7,147 bases of DNA from CAIVSN01 sp040383945 (GTDB lineage Bacteria; Patescibacteriota; Gracilibacteria; BD1-5; UBA2023), in NCBI GenBank assembly GCA_040383945.1, contig JBEICN010000045.1:1-7147 (forward strand), in the 5' to 3' direction. The notes below the pieces were generated by a model. The model was not told the DNA's origin and searched no databases. It worked only from the letters and a program-made list of their open reading frames with translations. The position numbers and the translations under genes are program-made. Shown piece after piece: positions 1 through 6,678 of the stretch (position 1 is the stretch's first letter; each line of letters opens with the position of its first letter).

Positions 1-295
1 CAAGATCCGTAAATGATAATTTATCCACCAAGATAAACTCTTCGTTGAAATAGTTATTTTCCATGGAAGAACCACTGATGCGAAACGGTGCCACCAAATA
101 CGCACGCACCATCAAAACTACCACAAGAATAATACAGATATCGCGAAGAAAGAGTATGGACTCGCGCAAAAGTGAGTCAGGCTTATGTTGAGACTCTGAC
201 TGAGAGTTTCCAGCTTCGGGAGTATTCGTGCCGAGTGGAGCAACAGGAGTGGTGTCGACTTCTGGAGTCGAATTCTCTAAATCTTTATTTGCCAT
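1..295 (-). CDS. lepB: Signal peptidase I, N-terminal part (cut by window edge)
   Basis: Type I signal peptidases are membrane serine proteases that cleave signal peptides from Sec- and Tat-exported proteins on the outer face of the membrane. The first 98 residues are visible. Residues 1-43 form a polar Ser/Thr/Pro/Glu-rich cytoplasmic tail. Residues about 47-67 form one hydrophobic membrane segment (ILFLRDICIILVVVLMV). Then comes LVAPFRISGSSM, the family box with the catalytic serine, here Ser77. FILVDKLSF follows, matching the usual strand after that box. The catalytic lysine lies beyond the window. The common P-T-L after Ser-Met is replaced by E-N-N-Y, a mild departure. The ATG at 295 overlaps the 3' end of secA by 11 bases, so translational coupling is likely. 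This stretch contains no in-frame TGA. Family assignment is firm; the exact start is reasonable, since the only later methionines lie inside or after the membrane segment. Confidence 0.88.
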   Translation of the reverse strand, partial: MANKDLENSTPEVDTTPVAPLGTNTPEAGNSQSESQHKPDSLLRESILFLRDICIILVVVLMVRAYLVAPFRISGSSMENNYFNEEFILVDKLSFTDL

Positions 296-3008
296 GACAA
301 TGTTTAAATTTTTTACCACTTCCGCATGGGCAAGGCTCATTTCTACCCACATTTTTGGTAAGTGCCGGGTCAAGCTGGGCCTTGTTATCTACCCGTATAA
401 CACGGATTCCATCCTCACTTTTTGGCTCAGAAAAAATAGCCGGAGTATCGAGATTCATTTCAGGAACTGGGTCGAGTTGATGAGAAATGATAAGCTGTGA
501 TTCAGCGATTTCTCGTTGAGCTATTTGAAGAACTTCTCGAGCACCGACAAGTGCCTTAACGACGCGATATTCTATTTCTTGGACCAGCTCAAAGAAGCGA
601 TCGTAGGCTCGTTCTTTGTAGACAACGAGTGGTTGTTTTTGAGCATATCCTTCAAAGGCTACTTCTTCTCGCAAATGTGCCATACGATCGATATGACTCA
701 TCCAAAGTTCATCGAATGAACTCAGTACGAGTTTTTTTTCGAAGTCAAAAAACGATTCATTTCCTACTTTTTGATGGAGTTCTTTCACGGGAGTGAGGAG
801 TGCTTCACGAATGATTTGCTGAAGGATGTCTGACTCGATGGAATCAAGTTTTTCGAGATGCAATATTTCAGTTCCAGCAAAATGATTGAGAGCTTGTACA
901 GTTTCTGCAAGTGAGTCCTCGAGAAATTCAGGATTAAAGTCAATTTTTTGAACAAAATTTGCAGCTACATGATCAAACATCGCGAGTACCTCCGCTTCAA
1001 TATTATCTCCTTCCAGAATTCTATTTCTCTTGGCGTACATAACCAATCGATGTTGATTGAGCACATCATCATACTCGAGAATATGCTTTCGGATATCAAA
1101 ATTCCGACCTTCCACCTGCTTCTGAACGCTCGTGATACGATTGGTGATAAATGATGACTGCATAATCGGTTCGTCATCTGGGGTTCCAGCAGCAAGAGAA
1201 GAATTGAGAACGGAACTCAGTCGATCTCCTCCAAAAATTCGCATGATGTCGTCTGAAGGTGCAATCATGAATTGAGTAAATCCCGGATCTCCTTGTCGTC
1301 ATGCACGCCCACGAAGCTGATTGTCTATGCGTCGTGTTTCATGTTTTTCTGTACCGATAACAAAAAGTCCTCCGAGTGGATATTCGTTTCCTTTGTACTC
1401 AAACACACCAGAGAGTGTCACGACCTCCGGAGCAACTTTGATATCCGTTCCTCGTCACGCCATATTGGTTGCTATGGTAATCGACCCAATTTGTCCCGCT
1501 TGAGCGATTATATCAGCTTCGTGTGCGTCCTGCTTGGCGTTGAGTACCTTATGAGGAATCCCCAATGCTGCTAACTTGTTCGATAAAAGCTCCGATTTTG
1601 CTACCGAAACCGTACCAACAAGAACTGGTTGACCTTTCTTGTGTAATTCTTGAATGAGTCCAGCGAGAAACTCGTACTTCCCCGTCTCATTCTTGAAGAG
1701 TAGATCTGCTTCATCTTTTCGAATCAATGGTCGATTGGTAGGAATCACGATTACCTCAAGTCGATAGATTTTGTAGAATTCTTCTTCTTCGGTTTTGGCC
1801 GTTCCGGTCATTCCTGCGAGTTTCTTGTAGAGTCGGAAATAGTTCTGAAACGTAATGGAAGCGAGCGTCTTGGTTTCTTGTTGAATTTTTACATTTTCCT
1901 TGGCTTCGATAGCCTGATGGAGTCAATCGCTATATCTTCGCCCAGAAAGCACTCGTCCTGTGTGTTCGTCAATAATGAGAACTTCTTCCCCTCGTACCAG
2001 ATAGTCCACATCTCGTTCGTACACCGAGCTTGCCTTGAGAGCATTTTCAATGTGGTGAATATCGTTATATTGATCGGAAGCATAAATATTTTCAACCCCG
2101 AGAATTTTTTCAATTTCTCGAATCCCATCTTCCGTAAGAGTGGCTGTTTTTTGCTTTTCATCAATCTTGTAATGCGTGACATTCAAGAGATTTTTGGCGA
2201 TTTGTGCAAATTTGATATATTTGGAAGTTGGTTCGGTGTCTGGCGCAGAAATGATGAGCGGAGTCCGTGCCTCATCGACCAAAATCGAGTCGACTTCATC
2301 GACAATCGCATAGAACAAAGGCCCCATGACACGACGCTCAACTGTTGCCGCCATGTTGTCTCTGAGATAGTCAAACCCAAGTTCATTGTTGGTAGCATAG
2401 ACAATATCGCATCGGTAGGCTTCTTGTTTTTCTCGTGGCAATTGATCATGTATTACCACTCCAACCGAAAGTCCGAGCGCATCATAAATCACTCGCATTT
2501 CGGCAGAGTCACGCTGCGCAAGGTAGTCATTTACCGTAACGATATGAACGGGATATCCTGCGATGGCATTAAGTGAAGCAGCAATGGTCGCAACCAAGGT
2601 TTTTCCTTCTCCCGTTCGCATCTCGGAAATATTTCCGTCATGAAGCGAGAGAGCTCCGAGGAGCTGAACGTCATACGGAATCATATTCCAAACAACTTCC
2701 CGCCCGTCAGAAAGAATAAATTTCTTTCAAAAAATCAAGGTCGCCGCGCGTCGATGCAGGGCAAAAACTTCGTATTTAATGGCATCAAGTTGCCTTTTTA
2801 TCTGGTCATAATCTTCTGGTTTTTTGTAGTCCAAGCCAGCAAATCATACGCGAAGTTCGGCAACTCGCGCTTGGATAGATACTATGGAGTCATATTTTGC
2901 AATAATGTCCTCTTCCAGTGCTCGAATCTGAAGCAATTCCTTCTGATACAGCTTGAGACGCTTTTCAGAGGGGTCTCCAAAAATTTTCTTGATAAGTGTT
3001 TCGATCAT
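285..3008 (-). CDS. secA: Preprotein translocase ATPase SecA (UGA read as Gly)
   Basis: SecA is the ATP-driven motor that pushes unfolded preproteins through SecYEG. Reading TGA as Gly gives one frame of 907 residues, normal for the family. Visible in order: N-terminal METLIKKIFGDP-type start (MIETLIKKIFGD); DVQLLGA; Walker A MRTGEGKT (residues 130-137); Walker B DEVD (237-240) followed by SILVDEARTP; GRRYSDG (356-362); MTGTAKTEEEE; TNMAGRGTD (G518); IDNQLRGRAGRQGDPG (G570); RNFDIRKHILEYDD (about 637-650); DELWMSHIDRM of the helical scaffold (about 766-776); and a C-terminal zinc motif CPCGSGKKFKHCH (Cys893, Cys895, Cys904, His905). TGA codons are at residues 55, 94, 362, 518 and 570, and the last three are near-invariant glycines. 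Walker A sits about 28 residues later than in E. coli SecA, so the N-terminal region is longer. The ATG shares one base with the tig stop (TAATG). The stop is TAA. Under the standard code this would look like a broken gene. Confidence 0.97.
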
Positions 3009-4342
3009 TATTTGGTTGTAAAAAATCCATCGACCACCTTGCGGTAAGCAAGGCGCACCCGAATATCTTCATAGTATCCGTCACCCGGCACAAGTTTTGC
3101 ACGAAGTCGAGCGATAACCTCTGGGTTTTGATATTGAGCAATAATTCCGTTAATCTCGATCTGAATCTCATCATTGCTTGCTTCAATGTTCTTGAGCTCA
3201 CGAAGTTTTTTGAGAATCAATTCTGCGCTCACTCTTCGTCGTGCTTCCGGTGCAATGACTTCAGCCTTGTAGCTTGCTTCATCTTTCTTGAGGTGATCAA
3301 GATAGGTCTTCATGTTATAACCTTGGGCTTCCATTGTCTGTTTTTGCTCTTGGAATACGGACTCGATCTCTCGAGCTACAAGACTCGCTCCAAGCTCATA
3401 TGTCGCATGCTTGTTCAATTCATCGAGCAGCTGTTTTTCATCGACTTCCCGAGCTCTACGCTCCTTGTCAGTAAGAATTTCCTTGGTAATAATTTCTCGA
3501 AACCCTGCCATATCGGTCTTTACGCCTCGAAGTTGCTCTATGAACTCAGGCGTCCATTCTGGTCGATGAGGTTTTTCGATTCTCGTAAGTTCTGTAACAA
3601 AGTGTACCTTGCGTCACTTGAAGGCTTCCGAATGATAATCTTTTGGGAATGTGATATCAAACTCTACGGTTTCTCCCGATTTATGTCCTACCAATTTTTC
3701 CTCAAATCCGGGAATAAATTGACCACTTCCGATAACAAGAGGAAATTCCATGACTTTTGTCTCTGGAATAGCAACGCCACCCTTCTTGTCATATCCTTGA
3801 GTATTGAGAGTCACTCGGTCTCCCATCTCAATATCGGGGTGAGCTGCTTGGAATCCATCAGCATGACTTACCGCAGCGTCGTGAAAATGAGTGAAACGCT
3901 TTTCGATTTCAGAAATAGCTGAATCGACCTCTTTTGGGTCTTCTGTTACTTCTGTTTTTTTGATTTTAATTGTATTGATAGCCTTTTCGTCAAGAGTTAC
4001 TTCAGGCAACACTTCTATTTGAAGAACAATCACCAGTGGGTCATAGGAAACGATATTGGTGACGGACCCTGGTGCTACGGGAACTAGCTTGGTTTGCTCA
4101 AGCACCTTTGAGTAATTTTTTTTGAGATACAAATCCAGTGTTTCGTCAGCAATAGTAGATTCACCTGCTTCTTTGATCACGATGGCTTCAGGAATAGTAG
4201 CTCATTTTCGGAAACCCTTCACTTGGATTTCTTTTGAGATTTTCGCGATCGCGAGTTTTCGGCAGGATTCGTATTCTTTGGGCGTATCTTCAAGAGTGAC
4301 CTCGTAAATACAATTCGGGAGTTTTTTTAGGGTGGTTTTCAT
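3008..4342 (-). CDS. tig: Trigger factor, ribosome-associated chaperone/prolyl isomerase (UGA read as Gly)
   Basis: Trigger factor binds the ribosome exit site and shields nascent chains; it also has a peptidyl-prolyl isomerase domain. The frame is 444 residues with two TGA codons read as Gly (residues 47 and 243), close to the usual length of about 430. The N-terminal ribosome-binding signature is VKGFRKG (41-47), with the last Gly encoded by TGA. The FKBP-type domain spans about residues 174-255: GDRVTLNTQGY, LVIGSGQFIPGFEEKLVGHKSGE, FDITFPKDY, then AFKGRKVHFVTEL with Gly243 encoded by TGA. The rest is the helical C-terminal chaperone domain, rich in charged residues. The loop after GFRKG reads ATIPEAIV, one residue longer than the common GFRxGxxP pattern. 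ATG 4342 is chosen because MKTTLKKLP matches the usual start. The gene ends with TAA inside TAATG, directly coupled to secA. No Shine-Dalgarno sequence is visible upstream. Confidence 0.93.
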
Positions 4343-4608
4343 AGAAAGGCTTCAAAAAAATAACCACGAAATTGTATGAAGAAATGCGCAAAAGGCAAAT
4401 CGAGTAGGGTGAGATGAACATTTCCCAAAAATTTTTGAGCTTGTTAGTATTTTTGAAAGAAAGCCCAAAAAAAATAAGCCCACCAAACATGACCTGCACT
4501 GAGCCCCTTGATATATCTAATGGCACTGGATTATCTTCATAAATTTGAGAAACAAGTGCAGATATCACCAAATCGAGTGTGAGACTCTTACTTCTAAAAT
4601 TACTCTAT
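4343..4608. other. 266-bp stretch without a recognised gene, upstream of tig
   Basis: This AT-rich gap separates the secreted hypothetical gene from tig, both on the minus strand. No hairpin followed by a T-run was found, so there is no clear intrinsic terminator. A weak minus-strand promoter-like pair is TTGTTT (4550-4555) and GATAAT (4530-4535), but the 14-base spacer is short. A 12-bp palindrome CAAAAATTTTTG lies at 4426-4437. A short direct repeat is listed separately. An open minus-strand frame of about 90 codons begins at a TTG (4571), has no family resemblance that I recognise, and runs out of frame into tig; I do not call it. The gap probably carries the tig-secA-lepB leader and promoter, but this is inference. 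Confidence 0.5.
4396..4584. repeat. Short direct repeat in the tig upstream region
   Basis: Two copies of CAAATCGAGT followed by GTGAGA occur at 4396-4414 and 4569-4584. In the first copy three bases (AGG) separate the two parts; in the second they are contiguous. On the minus strand, in the direction of tig, they read TCTCAC then ACTCGATTTG. The copies lie 173 bases apart, one just after the upstream gene's stop and one about 55 bases before the tig ATG. They could be regulator sites or chance; the spacing difference weakens the case. Confidence 0.35.
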
Positions 4609-5064
4609 TTAAAATCTGGAAACATATTGTACTCCGAGTCCATTCTTCAAAATCCCAACTCCGAGTTTTGCGTTACCAAATTCTGTGGTACTCCCGAGAC
4701 TATTTGAGAGATTAAATTCTATCCCCATTCTCAGTCCGTTGGAATTCCCTAAAACAAATCTTGAATTAGGGGTCAAGTCGTGTCGTATGGTATTGAGATA
4801 GACCTTTTTTGCAGTTATCTTGGACGGTGGAAGATCAGCATCTCTGGATACGCGCACTTCTCCAGCTACTGGATCGGGGGTAATTGCCTGAATAGCTTGT
4901 GGAGAAGAGACGAGAAGTACGGCGGTTTGCTCCTTAACTCGCTCTGTAATAGTGTGAGATAGCACTTCACCTAATTCTCGTCATGCTTCTTGCTCTTTGG
5001 CAAGAGCTGGAGAGGGTGTGGCTACGAGCAGAGAGGCTCCAAGGAACATGGGAAGTGATTTCAT
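4609..5064 (-). CDS. Small Sec-exported protein of unknown function (one UGA read as Gly)
   Basis: I do not recognise a family. The frame is 151 residues with one TGA read as Gly at residue 28. Residues 1-22 form a clear signal peptide: basic start (MKSL), hydrophobic core (MFLGASLLVA), and a PSPALA ending that suggests type I cleavage after Ala22. The mature protein of about 129 residues starts with a polar, probably helical part (about 23-45) that leads into AVLLVSSPQAIQAI. The second half alternates hydrophobic and polar residues like beta strands (LRMGIEFNLSN, AKLGVGILKNG, LGVQYVSRF) and ends in phenylalanine. ATG 5064 is chosen because it gives an intact signal peptide; a start at 4965 would lose it. 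The stop is TAA. It is a plausible client of the SecA and signal peptidase encoded just downstream. It sits first after the divergent control region. Confidence 0.7.
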
Positions 5065-5193
5065 GCTGAGGCAGTGATAATAAGACGAGGCTATACTTGA
5101 AATTTTATCTTTGTTGATGTGAGAGTATGCACTCCATCGCAAAAATCAAGCGGTTTCCATCGATTTTTTGACAAAATCACACAATCTTCACCA

Positions 5194-5220
5194 AGTTATT
5201 CACATTAAATGTGAATAACT
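5194..5220. repeat. Perfect 13-bp inverted repeat holding two facing DnaA-box-like 9-mers
   Basis: The left arm AGTTATTCACATT (5194-5206) is exactly mirrored by AATGTGAATAACT (5208-5220) around a single A. Each arm contains TTATTCACA, which fits the bacterial DnaA-box consensus TTATNCACA: 5196-5204 on the plus strand and 5210-5218 on the minus strand, five bases apart and pointing at each other. No T-run follows on either strand, so it is not a typical terminator. It may be an operator for DnaA or for another dimeric regulator of the flanking genes. The symmetry is directly seen; DnaA binding is inferred from the consensus only. Confidence 0.6.
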
Positions 5221-5280
5221 CAGCTCATTTTTACTCCTCGTGAGTACCAATAAAAACATTAATAAAATCCCCAAAACAAA

Positions 5281-5308
5281 TTGACAATAAAGGAAAAACG
5301 AGTATTTT
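5281..5308 (+). promoter_or_regulatory. Putative sigma-70-type promoter for rsmH-ftsL-recR
   Basis: A perfect -35 box TTGACA (5281-5286) is followed, after 16 bases, by TATTTT (5303-5308), matching four of six -10 positions. Transcription would start near 5315, giving a leader of roughly 50 bases before the rsmH ATG. It lies about 60 bases downstream of the inverted repeat. The assignment rests on consensus match and position only. Confidence 0.5.
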
Positions 5309-5367
5309 GTTTGCGTATTTCAAAACATGGAATACGGAGTAGTTTTTGACAAAAATCAATACAAATG

Positions 5368-6285
5368 GTGTTCGAGCTACATACGCCAGTATTATTAGAA
5401 GAATCCCTGGAGTGGATTCTCTCCGTGCCAAGTGCTTCAAATAGAGTATTTGTAGATGCCACGCTCTGACTTTGAGGACACAGCTCTCATTTACTCGAAA
5501 AAATCACACCAACAGATCGCCTTATCGGTTTTGATAGGGACTCAAAAAATCTGCAAATAGCACAGGACAAGATAGGTCTTCGCAAAAATTTTGTGTCGAT
5601 TCATTCTAGCTTTGCCCATTTGCAAGAAGCTTTAGAAAACATAAATATACATGCCATAGATGGTATCTTATATGACCTTGGTGTTTCAAGTGTGCACTAT
5701 GATCAATGAGATCGAGGCTTCAGCTTTCGTTCCGATGGACCACTCGATATGAGATTTGATACTGTAGGAACCAAAAAAACAGCCGAATACATTGTCCGCA
5801 CCTACTCGGAACACGAGCTCGCCACCATTTTTCGAAATTACTCAGACGAGCCCAAGGCCTACTTTATAGCCAAAGCGATTTGCGAAATTCGGAAAACTCG
5901 TGCGATAACCACCACCAAACAGCTGCAGTCAATTATTGAAGATGCTAGTTTTGATAAAAAATCAACACTGCGAGTCTTCCAAGCGTTACGCATTGAAGTC
6001 AATGACGAGTTTGAACATATAGAAACTTCTATCGAGCAAGCCATAAAAATTCTCAGTCCAAACGGCATACTTGCGGTAATTACCTTTCATTCTATTGAAG
6101 ATCGAATCGTAAAACAGCTTTGCAAAAAGTTCGAAACCCCTGAAATCGATTGACTGACCGGAAGAATTACGAAACCTGCTGTTATAAAAAAAGCCACCAA
6201 AAAACCCCTCGAGCCTACCCCTCTGGAAATAACCTCAAATCCACGGTCTAGGTCCGCAAAACTCCGTATCTACAAAAAAATCTAA
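5368..6285 (+). CDS. rsmH: 16S rRNA m4C1402 methyltransferase RsmH/MraW (UGA read as Gly)
   Basis: RsmH uses S-adenosylmethionine to methylate N4 of C1402 in the decoding centre of 16S rRNA and is usually the first or second gene of the division and cell-wall (dcw) cluster. The frame is 305 residues with four TGA codons read as Gly (34, 36, 114, 262). Visible motifs: HTPVLLE (6-12); SAM-binding VDATLGLGGH (29-38, both Gly34 and Gly36 from TGA); YDLGVSS (102-108); DQGDRGFSFRSDGPLDMR (112-129, Gly114 from TGA); TFHSIEDRIVK (239-249); and a C-terminal SNPRSRSAKLRI. Under the standard code only residues of the 5749-6153 segment survive as a decent frame. ATG 5368 puts HTPVLLE at the usual N-terminal position. 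No Shine-Dalgarno sequence is close; GGAG lies 28 bases upstream. The stop is TAA, six bases before the next ATG. No mraZ precedes it. Confidence 0.96.
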
Positions 6286-6291
6286 CTCATC

Positions 6292-6657
6292 ATGAACGCC
6301 AATCTCCTCGTCATGAAAACTGGGAATATCCCCTTCCTGTCTAGTCGAAAAACTACCCGTGAAAACTATCGTCTTTCCCTCCGCGAGACGTACATACTCT
6401 CTCTCTGACTCATTGGTCTTCTGGGAATCTACTATGTTTTTATTCTCAATGTAAATGCGACCAAAGGATATAACCTGAGAACTATAGAAATCGCGCGAAA
6501 AAATTACCAATTTGAAGAAAGTTTGCTCAATATCAGAATTGCGGAAGCTCAGTCGCTTACCACACTTGCGAACTCGTCCTTTGCGAGCGAAATGGAGCAA
6601 ATTGAAAATCCAACCTACTTGGTACTCAAAGACTCACTATATACGTATAAAAAATAA
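6292..6657 (+). CDS. FtsL-like single-pass membrane protein (one UGA read as Gly)
   Basis: This 121-residue protein has a basic cytoplasmic N-terminus (about 1-32, with RKTTRENYRLSLR), one membrane segment (about 33-53, YILSLGLIGLLGIYYVFILNV with Gly39 from TGA), then an extracellular part that looks like a coiled coil (GYNLRTIEIARKNYQFEESLLNIRIAEAQSL). That topology, the size and the place right after rsmH match FtsL, the divisome protein that pairs with FtsB and helps activate septal wall synthesis. FtsL sequences are poorly conserved, so the call rests on topology and position. A standard-code reading stops after 38 residues, inside the membrane segment, and would miss the gene. It starts six bases after the rsmH stop with no visible Shine-Dalgarno sequence and ends in TAA. 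A different bitopic protein of similar shape cannot be excluded. Confidence 0.75.
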
Positions 6658-6678
6658 AAGTTTTCCGTTGTCCATCCT

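Larger units (their letters stand above)
5065..5367. promoter_or_regulatory. Divergent intergenic control region between the export and division units
   Basis: This 303-bp non-coding gap lies between the start of the secreted hypothetical (leftward) and rsmH (rightward), so it must hold promoters for both directions. It is AT-rich, especially at 5240-5320. It holds the inverted repeat at 5194-5220 and the rsmH-facing promoter at 5281-5308. TTGACA occurs three times on the plus strand (5168, 5281, 5349); only the middle copy has a good -10 partner. For the leftward side the best -10 candidate is TAAAAT (5102-5107), with no convincing -35. Short frames inside, such as 33 codons at 5117-5218, have no supporting features. 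Confidence 0.6.

Noticed and set aside
25..33. TTATCCACC as a DnaA box
   Set aside because: The last base departs from the TTATNCACA consensus and it lies inside lepB coding sequence.
285..3008. secA as a pseudogene or a set of gene fragments
   Set aside because: The interruptions are only TGA, stay in one frame and sit on conserved glycines; other genes show the same pattern.
4290..4571. Possible minus-strand gene of about 93 codons from a TTG start
   Set aside because: It needs a TTG start, has no recognisable motif, overlaps the tig start out of frame, and under table 25 its apparent TGA stop would not stop it.
5117..5218. 33-codon plus-strand frame in the divergent region under table 25
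   Set aside because: Its second codon is TGA, it has no motif or ribosome binding site, and it ends inside the inverted repeat; likely chance.
5194..5220. Inverted repeat as an intrinsic terminator
   Set aside because: It lies between two gene starts, not after a gene end, is AT-rich, and has no T-run on either strand.
5327..5401. 24-codon upstream frame (ATG to TAG) overlapping the rsmH start
   Set aside because: It could be a leader peptide, but there is no ribosome binding site, no conserved motif and no regulatory residue pattern; too short to call.
5859..6068. Minus-strand frame opposite rsmH and similar opposite-strand frames over secA, tig and the FtsL-like gene
   Set aside because: They are shadows of well-supported genes with no family features of their own.
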